Source: Parvicella tangerina | GTDB taxonomy: Bacteria; Bacteroidota; Bacteroidia; Flavobacteriales_D; Parvicellaceae | DNA: 64,000 bases | Assembly: GCF_907165195.1 (NCBI RefSeq) | Contig: NZ_OU015584.1 | Coordinates: 1,302,001 to 1,366,000, forward strand | Direction: 5' to 3' | Part shown: positions 9,669 to 18,676 of the stretch, piece after piece | How positions within the stretch are numbered: the stretch's first letter is position 1 | Layout: every line of letters starts with the position of its first letter | Notes under the pieces: generated by a model | Seen by the model: the letters and a program-made list of their open reading frames with translations, nothing else | What the model was told of the DNA's origin: nothing | Databases searched by the model: none | Program-made: the position numbers and the translations under genes

Positions 9669-10430
9669 CTTTCCTTCCATGCCTTTAATCTGATATTTTT
9701 TTTCTGAGATTTTTGTGGTATTCGCGAAGCAATCATAAGGAGAGTAATCATATTCGTTGAAATCTTCAATTTGCAAACCTTGACTTTTTAATGCTTGCAT
9801 GACCTCGCCTAAAGAATGGTTCCATGAAACAGTTTTCGGTTGACTTATTACCTCTCCATCAGTATAGGTTTCTATCGAAGATGTTATGATGTCTTCTCTG
9901 TTAAAATAGGAATAAGAAATTTCATTAAAATTGTCGTCAAACATCCAAAGTACAGGGTGGAATTCAACAAATATTAACTTACCTCCAGCTTTGAGTAGGT
10001 TTTTAATTGTTTCAGCCCATTTGTTGATGTTTGGTAACCAGCCTATTGTGCCGTATGTTGTAAATACGATATCAAAATCATTAGGTAAGAATTCATTTGC
10101 ACGATAGACATCTGCACACACAAAACGGGCGTCTAGCCCTAGGTCTGAATTAAGTTGCTTCGCTGTATTTATAGCCTTGTCAGAGAAGTCCAGCCCAGTT
10201 ACCTTAGCTCCCATGCGAGTTAAAGAAAGTGAGTCCAACCCAAAATGACATTGAAGATGAGCAATTTTCTTTGCTGTCACATCTCCTAGTAAACCTAGTT
10301 CAATTTCGTTAAGTGAAGTTTCGCCAATTCTGAAACTGTTAATATCGTAAAAATCAGAGTTGTAGTGAGTGTCAACTCTGCTATTCCAGTTTGATTTATT
10401 TATGTTCAAATAATCTTCGTTTGGCTTCAT
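9630..10430 (-). CDS. Class I SAM-dependent methyltransferase
   Basis: A Rossmann-fold methyltransferase of about 266 residues. Motif I is AHLQCHFGLDSLSLTRMGA, followed by the acidic TGLDFSDKAI strand end and the FDIVFTTYGTIGWL motif near the catalytic pocket. The C-terminal region fits the 'Methyltransf_25/11' family. Its substrate is unknown. The ATG at 10430 is one base beyond the stop of the upstream OmpP1 gene, so it is co-transcribed. A TTG six codons upstream is less likely. Confidence 0.85.
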   Translation of the reverse strand: MKPNEDYLNINKSNWNSRVDTHYNSDFYDINSFRIGETSLNEIELGLLGDVTAKKIAHLQCHFGLDSLSLTRMGAKVTGLDFSDKAINTAKQLNSDLGLDARFVCADVYRANEFLPNDFDIVFTTYGTIGWLPNINKWAETIKNLLKAGGKLIFVEFHPVLWMFDDNFNEISYSYFNREDIITSSIETYTDGEVISQPKTVSWNHSLGEVMQALKSQGLQIEDFNEYDYSPYDCFANTTKISEKKYQIKGMEGKLPMVYSVVASRS

Positions 10431-10431
10431 A

Positions 10432-11928
10432 TCAGAACTTAAATCCAACCGTTGCCATGATGTTACTGCTTATTTTAGTAAGTTGAGCAGCACTTGTAAT
10501 GAGTGGGTCATACTTGTAGTAATCACTTGTTCGTTGAGTCCAGGTGTAAGCAAAGTCTACATAAAAATCTTTAGACCTGTACCCAAATCCTCCACCGTAA
10601 GTCATCATTGGATCTGTGGTAGTGACGACACTCGGGTTATAACCGTTCTGGTAATAAGCAGCTCCGGCTCTGATCATCCATAGATTAGTAATTCGGTATT
10701 CTCCTCCTAATCTTATGTTTAGTGCTTGCTCAAAATTGTTCTGAACAGCAGTATTTTCTGAATCAAAAGCGTAGCTGTCGCCAGATCCTGGATGTGCTTT
10801 CAAATATCCAGATGAATAGTTTACTAATTCCACATCAGCACTGATAAGTCCTTTCTTTCTAACTACAAAAGCCAGGCTACCCATTAAGCGACTAGGAGTC
10901 CTCATACGATAGGTGAAGCGACCATCAGGAGAATTAGCCTGATAGGATTGTTCTGTTCTAATAGATGTGACATCATTAAAGTAGGTGTTGATTTGGGATG
11001 ACCATCGGTCTCTCATGCTATAGTAAACGGTTGGCGTATGATAAGCAATACCAATTCGTAACCATTGGGTAGGCAAGAAGATAGCACCTAACTTTAAATT
11101 AACCCCTTTCCCTCTTGTTTCAAGATTTTCAGAATATGTGAACGAGTGAATTGAAGTAGTATCGATCAAAGAAGTTTCCGTGTGCACTTTTTCCTGATCA
11201 AAAGAGAACCGCTGGAAATTAACTGAACCTCCGATGTATAGTTTGTCGTTATAATTACCTGAAATACCGAAGGACCATTCTCCAAGACTTCCTTTGTTGA
11301 TGTACTCGTGGTCTTGCTGAATGCTGTCAACATACATTTGTGTAGTGTAAACTTCTTTACCTCCTGTTCCGTTTAAGGGATCTATTAGCCATGCTTCATA
11401 GGCAGGAGCCGCCATAAATGGGGAGACCTGATAATTCCAAAGTTCGTCTTCTGTAGCGCCATAACCTTGATCAGCTAAAACCATGGAGAATGAGGTCGTA
11501 TCTACAGAGCTGATACTGGTGTGCTCGTGGAAATTTGCCAATTTGTTATATCCAAACCCGAACTGAACAGCTCTCCATAAGCTTGGACTTTCTGGGTGTG
11601 CTTTGCTTACAAATACAACTCCAAGGTTATTGATGTTAAAGTTTTCTTTAGCGGCCGTGGTGGTAAACCCATTGTGAGTAGCCGTTGTTTTCGATAGGTT
11701 CAGCGTAGGGGTGAAGGAGAAATCGGATTCTCGAAACCTTCCCATTCCAGCAGGGTTGGTAGAAAGAACTGAAAAGTCTGCCCCAACTGAACCAAACGCA
11801 CCAGCTACTGAATTATAGCGAGCTGTGCCGCCAAAATGCGTGTGACTATATCGGTAAACATCCTGTTCTGATTGCGCAAACGCAATTGCAGGACATAACA
11901 ATAGTAGGCTATAAATTAAATTTTTCAT
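10432..11928 (-). CDS. OmpP1/FadL/TodX-type outer-membrane channel
   Basis: The 498-residue protein has a signal peptide (ending AFAQ) and then the FadL hallmark region: RYNSVAGAFGSVGADFSVLSTNP-AGMG, the N-terminal plug with the NPAG motif near residue 58. The body alternates short hydrophobic strands with aromatic girdles, and the last residues IMATVGFKF form a typical C-terminal beta-signal. Family members transport long-chain fatty acids or other hydrophobic substrates across the outer membrane. It is the second gene of a run with the low-complexity lipoprotein upstream and the methyltransferase downstream. Confidence 0.9.
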   Translation of the reverse strand: MKNLIYSLLLLCPAIAFAQSEQDVYRYSHTHFGGTARYNSVAGAFGSVGADFSVLSTNPAGMGRFRESDFSFTPTLNLSKTTATHNGFTTTAAKENFNINNLGVVFVSKAHPESPSLWRAVQFGFGYNKLANFHEHTSISSVDTTSFSMVLADQGYGATEDELWNYQVSPFMAAPAYEAWLIDPLNGTGGKEVYTTQMYVDSIQQDHEYINKGSLGEWSFGISGNYNDKLYIGGSVNFQRFSFDQEKVHTETSLIDTTSIHSFTYSENLETRGKGVNLKLGAIFLPTQWLRIGIAYHTPTVYYSMRDRWSSQINTYFNDVTSIRTEQSYQANSPDGRFTYRMRTPSRLMGSLAFVVRKKGLISADVELVNYSSGYLKAHPGSGDSYAFDSENTAVQNNFEQALNIRLGGEYRITNLWMIRAGAAYYQNGYNPSVVTTTDPMMTYGGGFGYRSKDFYVDFAYTWTQRTSDYYKYDPLITSAAQLTKISSNIMATVGFKF

Positions 11929-11966
11929 AAGCTCAAGATAAATGGTGAAACAAATTAACGAGGCAA

Positions 11967-13379
11967 TTAACCTCCTCTTCCTGATGATTTTGCAGATGGG
12001 GTTTTGCTTCCGCCACCAGAGCTTCCTCCTTTGAAGCTACCACCACTTGAACTTGATCCTTTGAACCCACCAGAGCTACCTCTGCTACCAGAATACGATC
12101 CGCTTGAGCCAGATGATGACCCACTTCCTTTGTGCGTTCCGCTACTGTTGTAAGAACCTCCGCGAGAACCAGAATTGTATGATCCTGAACCAGAACCTGA
12201 ACCGCTGGAAGAAGGCTTATAATAGTTTCCTCCAGAGTTGTAGTGAGTATCTTTTTTTCCACTACTGCTTCCGCTACTATTGTAGTGATGACTTCCTCCT
12301 GAACCTTTATCGTACGTAGGTTTTGCTGGAGTGTACTTCACAGGTTTTGACGTAGACCATGAAGAATTTGTCTTATTTGGCTTGTTGTAGGTATTAGACG
12401 AACCGTTAGGCTTTTTATTCACTACATCTTTATAGTAGCCTTTTTCTGGTTGGTACGTAGTAGGAATTTTGTAAGAACTACCACTAGAAGCCGAATGCCC
12501 CACAGGCTTGGTGTCGGTCATACTAGACATCGAAGTATAATAATTTTGAGGAGCCTTAACTGATGTCCCGTCATTACCTACATTTACTCCAGGTTTGACA
12601 GGCTTTCCAGGTTCGTCATTGTTGTCGTTGTTATTGTTAACTACTGCACTCCCTATTTTCCCTTTTACATTTGACCTTGTGATGTTGTAATGTTCAATTG
12701 AAGTCCCTTCATTATTTGAACTGTTTGTGGTTCCCGAAGACATTCCGCTGCCGTGGTGACCACTGTAGGTATTATTATTAGAAGAATAGTCGCCATTAAC
12801 GTTACTTCCGTAGTTGTACCAGTTATTATACCCACTTCCATAACCATATCCATAATTGGTGAAATAAGGATTATAACCGTAGCCGTATGGATTGTTGTTG
12901 TAATAATTGTTGTATCCATAACCGTAACCTCCATAAGGATTGTAGTAGTTGTTGTAAGCACTAAACCCATAAGAAGAGCCACATCCATAGGAATTATTGT
13001 ACCATGAATTATAGCCATAGTTATTATTGTAACTGTAGGGGTAGTAATAGTTATTGTTCCAGTTGTTGCAATTGCAATTACAGTTGTTGTATCCTGGGGC
13101 ATTGTAACCGTAGCCACCATAGTAGTAATTGTTTTGCGTACTGTAATTCCCAGACTGAGATGGCGTGTAATAAGCAGAAGGCTGCTTGTTGTTCTGAGCA
13201 TAGTTCTCATCGTAGTAATCCTCATTCTCAAAATAGTCGTCAGAAGTTTCTGTTCCTGCTACTACTCTGGGTTTAAGGTCACCATACACATCATCATCGT
13301 AAGCGAGGTCTTTCGATGACGTACAAGAGGAAGCGCCTATAAGTGCAATTCCAAATGATATGAAGATTAATTTTTTCAT
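11967..13379 (-). CDS. Low-complexity (Asn/Tyr/Gly then Ser/Gly) lipoprotein
   Basis: The 470-residue protein has a lipoprotein leader (lipobox GASSC, Cys at residue 19). An acidic, tyrosine-rich stretch (about residues 25-65) is followed by a long Asn/Tyr/Gly region (about 70-225) with repeated NNYY, YGYG and GYNN units and a Cys-Asn cluster. A Ser/Gly-rich C-terminal third ends in basic residues (GRGG). No folded domain is recognised. The composition is prion-like. It is probably surface or periplasmic, attached by lipid. Large frames on the other strand here are composition artefacts. The OmpP1 gene follows 38 bases after its stop. Function unknown; adhesion or matrix building is only a guess. 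Confidence 0.8.
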   Translation of the reverse strand: MKKLIFISFGIALIGASSCTSSKDLAYDDDVYGDLKPRVVAGTETSDDYFENEDYYDENYAQNNKQPSAYYTPSQSGNYSTQNNYYYGGYGYNAPGYNNCNCNCNNWNNNYYYPYSYNNNYGYNSWYNNSYGCGSSYGFSAYNNYYNPYGGYGYGYNNYYNNNPYGYGYNPYFTNYGYGYGSGYNNWYNYGSNVNGDYSSNNNTYSGHHGSGMSSGTTNSSNNEGTSIEHYNITRSNVKGKIGSAVVNNNNDNNDEPGKPVKPGVNVGNDGTSVKAPQNYYTSMSSMTDTKPVGHSASSGSSYKIPTTYQPEKGYYKDVVNKKPNGSSNTYNKPNKTNSSWSTSKPVKYTPAKPTYDKGSGGSHHYNSSGSSSGKKDTHYNSGGNYYKPSSSGSGSGSGSYNSGSRGGSYNSSGTHKGSGSSSGSSGSYSGSRGSSGGFKGSSSSGGSFKGGSSGGGSKTPSAKSSGRGG

Positions 13380-13510
13380 GGTGTTAGTTTATTATGCTCA
13401 ATACGATAGTAAATATACGAAGAATTAATAGATTTGCCCATCATATTGAGGATTTAGTTTTAAATTCGTTTCAAATATTAACAATAAATTAACAAAAACT
13501 ATACCAAAAA

Positions 13511-14989
13511 ATGGCAAAGGGTTTACCAAAGAGAAGTGAGGATTTTTCAGGATGGTACAATGAACTCGTAGGAATGGCTGATTTGGCTGAGAACTCTGGA
13601 GTTCGAGGTTGTATGGTAATCAAGCCTTATGGGTTTGCGATCTGGGAAAAAATGCAAGATCAATTGGATCGAATGTTTAAGGAAACAGGGCATCAAAATG
13701 CTTACTTTCCCTTGTTTGTCCCGAAAAGCTTATTCGAAGCAGAAGAGAAGAATGCGGAGGGATTTGCTAAAGAATGTGCAGTTGTCACGCATTACAGACT
13801 CAAAACTGATCCTGAAGATGCGTCCAAATTGATTGTTGATCCAAATGCGAAATTGGAAGAAGAATTGATTGTTCGTCCAACAAGTGAAGCGATCATCTGG
13901 AATACGTATAAAGGATGGATTCAATCCTACCGAGATTTGCCCATCTTGATCAACCAATGGGCTAATGTAGTTCGATGGGAAATGAGAACACGTCTATTTT
14001 TAAGGACTGCTGAGTTCTTGTGGCAGGAAGGTCATACAGCTCATGCCACGAAGCAGGAAGCATTGGATGAAACAGCTCAAATGCTTGATGTTTATGCAGC
14101 GTTTGCAGAGAATTTTATGGCGATGCCCGTTGTAAAAGGATACAAAACAGAGAATGAGCGATTTGCAGGAGCCGATGATACTTATTGTATCGAAGCATTG
14201 ATGCAGGACGGAAAAGCATTACAGGCAGGTACAAGTCATTTTCTTGGGCAGAATTTTGCTAAAGCTTTTGACGTGAAATTTGCGGATAAAGATGGTAAGC
14301 AAGATTATGTATGGGCAACATCATGGGGGGTGAGTACTCGTTTGATGGGGGCGCTGATCATGAGTCATTCAGATGACTATGGATTGGTGTTGCCTCCAAA
14401 GTTAGCGCCAATACAAGTGGCAATTGTTCCAATTTACAAGGGAGAAGATCAGTTAGCTCAGGTGTCAGAAGTGGCCAATGAAATCAAGGATGCGCTGATA
14501 GCAAAAGGATTGTCTGTAAAGTATGATGATGATGATAAGCGTAAACCAGGATGGAAGTTTGCTGAGTATGAAGTGAAAGGGGTTCCGGTTAGAATTGCAA
14601 TCGGTGCACGAGATCTGGAAAATGGAACTGTGGAGGTCGCTAGGAGAGATACGATGAGTAAGGAAACGATGCCGAGAGAAGAGGTGGTTGATCATGTTGC
14701 CGGTCTGATGGATGAGATTCAGTGTTCGCTCCTGGTCAGAAATCAACAGTTTGTAAAAGAGAATACACATGAAGTGGAAACGTGGGAAGAGTTTGTTGAT
14801 GTGATCGAAAATAAAGGGGGGTTTGTATCTGCTCATTGGGATGGAACAGGAGAGACAGAACAACAGATAAAAGAAGCAACAAAGGCGACCATCAGATGTA
14901 TTCCTTTTGATGCACAAGAAGTTGAAGGAAAATGTATCTTTACAGGAAATCCTTCAAAAAGAAAAGTGCTTTTTGCAAAGGCTTATTAA
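13511..14989 (+). CDS. proS: Prolyl-tRNA synthetase, archaeal/eukaryotic-like (type 3)
   Basis: It charges tRNA-Pro in the cytoplasm. The class II motifs are all present: motif 1 at the start ([18 protein letters not shown]), the [24 protein letters not shown] stretch, motif 2 ([26 protein letters not shown]), and motif 3 near residue 275 ([15 protein letters not shown]). A HGTP anticodon-binding domain follows. The 492-residue length and absence of an INS editing insertion mark the archaeal-type ProRS usual in Bacteroidota. A conserved unknown gene follows after 13 bases. Confidence 0.96.
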   Translation: MAKGLPKRSEDFSGWYNELVGMADLAENSGVRGCMVIKPYGFAIWEKMQDQLDRMFKETGHQNAYFPLFVPKSLFEAEEKNAEGFAKECAVVTHYRLKTDPEDASKLIVDPNAKLEEELIVRPTSEAIIWNTYKGWIQSYRDLPILINQWANVVRWEMRTRLFLRTAEFLWQEGHTAHATKQEALDETAQMLDVYAAFAENFMAMPVVKGYKTENERFAGADDTYCIEALMQDGKALQAGTSHFLGQNFAKAFDVKFADKDGKQDYVWATSWGVSTRLMGALIMSHSDDYGLVLPPKLAPIQVAIVPIYKGEDQLAQVSEVANEIKDALIAKGLSVKYDDDDKRKPGWKFAEYEVKGVPVRIAIGARDLENGTVEVARRDTMSKETMPREEVVDHVAGLMDEIQCSLLVRNQQFVKENTHEVETWEEFVDVIENKGGFVSAHWDGTGETEQQIKEATKATIRCIPFDAQEVEGKCIFTGNPSKRKVLFAKAY

Positions 14990-15002
14990 ATAATAAGAAA
15001 TT

Positions 15003-15692
15003 ATGGAGACTAACGATAGCCAGGAACTGATCTTTAAAGTAATTCAGGAGAAATGCATTTTAAAACAAGATGTGTTTCACAATATTCAGTTGAACTTTAA
15101 AATCTTGAAGAATGTACTCAAGGAGGTGGGTGATGATCTCAAAGATAAGATGGATGGGATTGATGAACGAGTAGTTATAGAGTATCGTGATATTGATGAC
15201 TATGAGGCACACCTAAGAATCGGAGGAGATATCTTGATCTTTCACATGCATACCAATGTGTTCAAATTTGATGATAACCATTCGCTATGGCGAACTTCCT
15301 ACTTTAAAGAGAATGTGAACAGAGGCTATTGTGGTGTTATTAATGTTTACAACTTCTTGACGGATTCATACACGTATAATAGAGTAAATGATCTGGGGTA
15401 CTTAATAGCTCGTTTATTTATCAATAATGAGAATCACTACATGGTGCAAGGTAAGCGCCAATTGGGGTTCCTGTACAACGATATCATCAACTCAGTTATC
15501 GACAAAGAACAGATGAAGGCTGTTATTCAGTCTGCTGTGCTATATGCGCTTGATTTTGATCTTTATGTACCTCCTTATGATGAGATCAAAGAAGTCTCTG
15601 TTTTTGAAATGCAACGTTTGAGTGAAGGACTAAGAATGAAAACAGGAAAGAGACTTGGCTTCAGGTTTCAGGCAGATACGGATGAGGTTTAA
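15003..15692 (+). CDS. Conserved cytoplasmic protein of unknown function
   Basis: The 229-residue protein has no signal peptide or membrane segment. It looks alpha/beta, with conserved-looking IGGDILIFHMHTNVF and WRTSYFKENVNRGYCGVINVYNFLTDSY stretches and a C-terminal part rich in amphipathic helices. I do not recognise a named family. It lies 13 bases after proS, so the two are likely co-transcribed. The gene is genuine by coding character, but the function is unknown. Confidence 0.75.
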   Translation: METNDSQELIFKVIQEKCILKQDVFHNIQLNFKILKNVLKEVGDDLKDKMDGIDERVVIEYRDIDDYEAHLRIGGDILIFHMHTNVFKFDDNHSLWRTSYFKENVNRGYCGVINVYNFLTDSYTYNRVNDLGYLIARLFINNENHYMVQGKRQLGFLYNDIINSVIDKEQMKAVIQSAVLYALDFDLYVPPYDEIKEVSVFEMQRLSEGLRMKTGKRLGFRFQADTDEV

Positions 15693-15717
15693 AAAGATGA
15701 AAAAAAAACAATTTTTG

Positions 15718-15748
15718 TTTGGAGGTAATGATTTTAGTATTACATTTG
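15718..15748 (+). promoter_or_regulatory. Promoter of tRNA-Glu and rpsT
   Basis: TTTG at 15718-15721, a 19-base spacer, and TACATTTG at 15741-15748. This is an excellent match to the Bacteroidota consensus. Transcription should start about 25 bases before the tRNA. Confidence 0.8.
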
Positions 15749-15779
15749 CAGCCCAAATCAATTGAATGATTATTCAGTT

Positions 15780-15851
15780 GGCCCGTTCGTCTAGGGGTTA
15801 GGACGCCAGGTTTTCATCCTGGAAACAGGGGTTCGATTCCCCTACGGGCTA
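15780..15851 (+). tRNA. tRNA-Glu (anticodon TTC)
   Basis: A 72-base cloverleaf. The acceptor GGCCCGT pairs with ACGGGCT (one G-U), the D arm contains CTAGGGGTTAGGAC, and the anticodon stem CCAGG/CCTGG encloses loop TTTTCAT with TTC at 15813-15815. The T arm AGGGG-TTCGATT-CCCCT is standard. CCA is not encoded. It appears to be co-transcribed with rpsT, which starts 22 bases later. Confidence 0.95.
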
Positions 15852-15873
15852 CTAAAAAAAGATTAAAAGCAAG

Positions 15874-16125
15874 ATGGCAAACATTAAGTCAGCAATTAAA
15901 AGAACTAGATCTAACGAAGCGAAAAGAGTTAGAAATAAGTATCAACACAAAACAACCAGAAATGCTGTCAGAAAATTGAGAGCAACTACTGATAAAAAAG
16001 AGGCTACTGCATTGTATCCTGAGGTTGTGGCTATGTTGGACAAATTAGCGAAGAGAAACATTATTCACAAAAACAAAGCTTCTAACTTAAAGTCAAAGTT
16101 AGCTTTGCACGTGAACTCGCTTTAA
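15874..16125 (+). CDS. rpsT: 30S ribosomal protein S20
   Basis: The 83-residue basic protein binds 16S rRNA during small-subunit assembly. The N-terminal [21 protein letters not shown] and the central [17 protein letters not shown]-like segment are diagnostic. It has normal length and sits directly after tRNA-Glu, with a terminator at 16149. Autoregulation by S20 is known in other bacteria, but nothing in the short leader shows it here. Confidence 0.97.
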   Translation: MANIKSAIKRTRSNEAKRVRNKYQHKTTRNAVRKLRATTDKKEATALYPEVVAMLDKLAKRNIIHKNKASNLKSKLALHVNSL

Positions 16126-16148
16126 GCGATAGTAAAAAATACTTATAG

Positions 16149-16178
16149 AGATCCTGACCGCTCAGCGCGTCAGGATCT
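16149..16178 (+). terminator. Rho-independent terminator of rpsT
   Basis: A 10-bp perfect stem AGATCCTGAC / GTCAGGATCT around a 10-base loop, followed by TTTTG. Confidence 0.85.
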
Positions 16179-16211
16179 TTTGCTTTATAGAACCCCAAAA
16201 AATGTTTAACT

Positions 16212-16901
16212 ATGACCCTAAAACTAACCCTGAGGGAATTGGCTGAAGATGACCGTCCGAGGGAGAAAATGATTCAAAAAGGAACGCAATCATTAAGTGA
16301 TGCTGAACTCATCGCGATTCTAATTGGCTCTGGAAATAGACAAGAAACTGCTGTTCAGTTGAGTCAGAGAGTGTTGAATAACTATAATCACAACCTGATT
16401 TCGTTAAGCCGTTCATCCATTAAAGAACTGCAACAATTTAAAGGTATTGGAGAAGCTAAGGCAATCACGATAGCTGCTGCTATGGAACTCGGTAGGAGAA
16501 GAGCTGCTCAATCGGAAAATGTCGTTCAGCAAATCTCGTCTAGCAAAGCTGCGTATGAAGTGCTAAAAGCAAAGCTGGAGGATCTACCCCATGAGGAGTT
16601 CTGGGTGATGTTACTTTCTCGCAGTAATAAAGTCATTGATATTCAAATGATAGGAAGAGGAGGAATTAGTGGAACGGTTGCAGATGTAAGAGTGATTCTA
16701 AAACTGGCGATTGAAAGTCTTGCCTCAGGCATCATTCTTGGGCATAATCATCCAAGTGGCAACCTTTCTCCCAGTAATGCGGATATTACACTCACACATA
16801 AAGTAAAAGAGAGTGCTAAACTCATGGATGTCGCTGTGCTGGATCATTTGATCGTTACCGATACCTCCTACTATAGCTTTGCTGATAACGGCAAGATTTA
16901 A
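16212..16901 (+). CDS. radC: RadC/JAB-domain protein
   Basis: The 229-residue protein has the N-terminal HhH-like helical part (EDDRPREKMIQKGTQSLSDAELIAIL, then QFKGIGEAKA) and a C-terminal JAB1/MPN metal site, LGHNHPSGNLSPSNAD, near residues 176-191. Its His, His and Asp bind zinc. The historical DNA-repair role of RadC is doubtful; the JAB fold suggests a metal-dependent hydrolase. At 229 residues the length is standard. wecB begins 16 bases after the stop. Confidence 0.93.
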   Translation: MTLKLTLRELAEDDRPREKMIQKGTQSLSDAELIAILIGSGNRQETAVQLSQRVLNNYNHNLISLSRSSIKELQQFKGIGEAKAITIAAAMELGRRRAAQSENVVQQISSSKAAYEVLKAKLEDLPHEEFWVMLLSRSNKVIDIQMIGRGGISGTVADVRVILKLAIESLASGIILGHNHPSGNLSPSNADITLTHKVKESAKLMDVAVLDHLIVTDTSYYSFADNGKI

Positions 16902-16905
16902 TCGC

Positions 16906-16913
16906 TATATTTG
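16906..16913 (+). promoter_or_regulatory. -7 box immediately before wecB
   Basis: TATATTTG, a perfect TAnnTTTG, ends four bases before the wecB ATG. A TTG lies at 16879-16881 (24-base spacer, longer than usual). If used, the transcript would be leaderless or nearly so. Confidence 0.4.
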
Positions 16914-16917
16914 CCGC

Positions 16918-18063
16918 ATGAAAATCGTTACTATCATTGGGGCAAGACCGCAAATTATTAAGGCGGCAGGATTGAGCAGAGCAATCAAAAATAATTTCTC
17001 AGACAAGATTGAAGAGATTATTGTGCATACTGGACAGCACTACGATCAGAACATGTCTGAGGTCTTCTTTGAAGAGTTAGGTATTCCTAAACCGAATATT
17101 AATTTAAATGTGGGTTCAGGAAAGCATGGTGAGCAAACAGCAAAAATGATCAGTGGTATTGAAGATATCTTGATCAATGAGCAGCCAGATGCGATAGTTT
17201 TATACGGAGATACCAATTCAACATTGGCTGGAGCTGTTGCTGCCTCAAAAATTCACGTGCCAATCGTGCATATAGAAGCAGGCCTTCGCTCTTACAATAA
17301 ACAAATGCCAGAAGAGATCAACAGGATCATGTGCGACCACGCCAGTACATTATTGTTTTCTCCAACCAAAGCAGGCGTGGAGAATTTGGTAAAAGAAGGT
17401 TTTAAATTAGATAATATAGCTCCTTTTAATAGTGATCAGCCAGGTGTATTTCATTGTGGTGATATCATGTATGATAATAGCCTTTACTTCTCAGAATTAT
17501 CAGACAAGAAGAGTTCTGTTCTTCAGGATAATAAAATTAAAGCAGGAGGATATGTGTTGTCAACGATACACCGAAACGATAATACGGATCAACCAGAGCG
17601 ATTGTCTGGTATTTTTGAAGCAATCCTTGAATTGATTGATGTTTATGGTCTTGATTTTGTGCTGCCGTTGCACCCACGAACCGAGAAACAAATGAAAGTG
17701 AACCTTTCAGAGACTTTGCAAAAAAGAATAGAGGAGGAGGTACGATTAAAGTTAATCCCTCCAGTTTCTTTTCTCGATATGATCGCTTTAGAAAAGAACT
17801 CGAAAATTGTAGTTACGGATAGTGGTGGCGTTCAAAAGGAAGCGTTCTTCTTTCAAAAACCATGTGTGATTCTCCGTCCGGAAACGGAATGGGTAGAATT
17901 AGTTGCATGTGGAGCAGCGAAAATAGTAGGGTGGCATAAAGAGCAGATCATTGATGCTTTTAATGGCTATATGAATACTGAGCAAATAGACTTTCCACCA
18001 CTGTTTGGAGATGGTGAAGCAGGTAAGTTTATGTGTGAGAAGATGCTGGAAAGTTTAGGGTAA
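16918..18063 (+). CDS. wecB: UDP-N-acetylglucosamine 2-epimerase (non-hydrolysing)
   Basis: It interconverts UDP-GlcNAc and UDP-ManNAc for surface polysaccharide synthesis in the cytoplasm. MKIVTIIGARPQIIKAAGLSR opens a GT-B-like fold. HTGQHYDQNMS, YGDTNSTLAGA, HIEAGLRS and the C-terminal VTDSGGVQKEAFFFQKPCVILR carry the expected catalytic Asp, Glu and His positions. The ATG at 16918 gives 381 residues, the family norm. It stands alone, with no other polysaccharide genes nearby. Confidence 0.94.
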   Translation: MKIVTIIGARPQIIKAAGLSRAIKNNFSDKIEEIIVHTGQHYDQNMSEVFFEELGIPKPNINLNVGSGKHGEQTAKMISGIEDILINEQPDAIVLYGDTNSTLAGAVAASKIHVPIVHIEAGLRSYNKQMPEEINRIMCDHASTLLFSPTKAGVENLVKEGFKLDNIAPFNSDQPGVFHCGDIMYDNSLYFSELSDKKSSVLQDNKIKAGGYVLSTIHRNDNTDQPERLSGIFEAILELIDVYGLDFVLPLHPRTEKQMKVNLSETLQKRIEEEVRLKLIPPVSFLDMIALEKNSKIVVTDSGGVQKEAFFFQKPCVILRPETEWVELVACGAAKIVGWHKEQIIDAFNGYMNTEQIDFPPLFGDGEAGKFMCEKMLESLG

Positions 18064-18068
18064 AAAAA

Positions 18069-18088
18069 AGCACTTCATTTGAAGTGCT
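18069..18088 (-). terminator. Terminator of the ompH/bamA operon
   Basis: An 8-bp stem AGCACTTC / GAAGTGCT with a 4-base loop. On the minus strand it is followed by a run of eight Ts, so it terminates the minus-strand operon ending at 18121. Confidence 0.8.
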
Positions 18089-18120
18089 CCATATAATAAT
18101 AATGTATTACAGAATGCTGA

Positions 18121-18648
18121 TTATTCTCCAGTACCTGCTGATCCCTCAAGCAATTTTGCGAGTACCAAGTCAGTGATATCTTCTCCTCCTGCAACCATAA
18201 GGGAATTGACATCAAATACGTAAGTATAGCCTTTCTCTGTAGCGATTTCTTTTGCTGCTTTTTGAATCTTAGAGACGATGTTGTTGATCTTTGTATTCTC
18301 CAAATTTTGTAATTCCATCTCGCTCTTGTACTGGATGTCTTCAAAGTTCTTCATTCTATCGTCATACATTTGGTAAGCAAGTTGAAGACTTCCCTGATCG
18401 CAGTTCTCTGGATCTGCTTGACATTTCTTTTCAAGTTCTAAAGCTTCTTTTTGCTTCTCTTTCACCTTTTCTGCAAAGAACTCCATTTCTTCCTGAGACT
18501 TCTCCATAGCCGTTTGAAGTTCAGCTTGTGCCTTTTGATAGTCAGGCAGCTGAGGAATGATTTTTTGTGTGTCCATGTGTGCCATGTTTTGAGCACTGGC
18601 AAATAATGTAGCTAAGGTTAAGGTTATGGTAAATAATGCTTTTCTCAT
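18121..18648 (-). CDS. OmpH/Skp-family periplasmic chaperone
   Basis: The 175-residue protein has a signal peptide (ending FASAQ) and a long charged helical hairpin, as in Skp, which binds unfolded outer-membrane proteins on their way to the BAM complex. The helical region (about residues 38-125) is rich in Glu, Lys and Gln, followed by the short YVFDVNSLMVAGGEDITDLVLAKL end characteristic of OmpH. It is the last of two tandem ompH genes downstream of bamA, and a terminator follows. Confidence 0.92.
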   Translation of the reverse strand: MRKALFTITLTLATLFASAQNMAHMDTQKIIPQLPDYQKAQAELQTAMEKSQEEMEFFAEKVKEKQKEALELEKKCQADPENCDQGSLQLAYQMYDDRMKNFEDIQYKSEMELQNLENTKINNIVSKIQKAAKEIATEKGYTYVFDVNSLMVAGGEDITDLVLAKLLEGSAGTGE

Positions 18649-18676
18649 GTTTTCTTTTTATTGGTTTAATTCTCTC

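Noticed and set aside
12665-13276. Long open frames antisense to the low-complexity lipoprotein gene
   Set aside because: They mirror the repetitive NNY/YGY codons (runs of Ile, Thr, Met and Cys on the other strand) and show no domain. They are composition artefacts.
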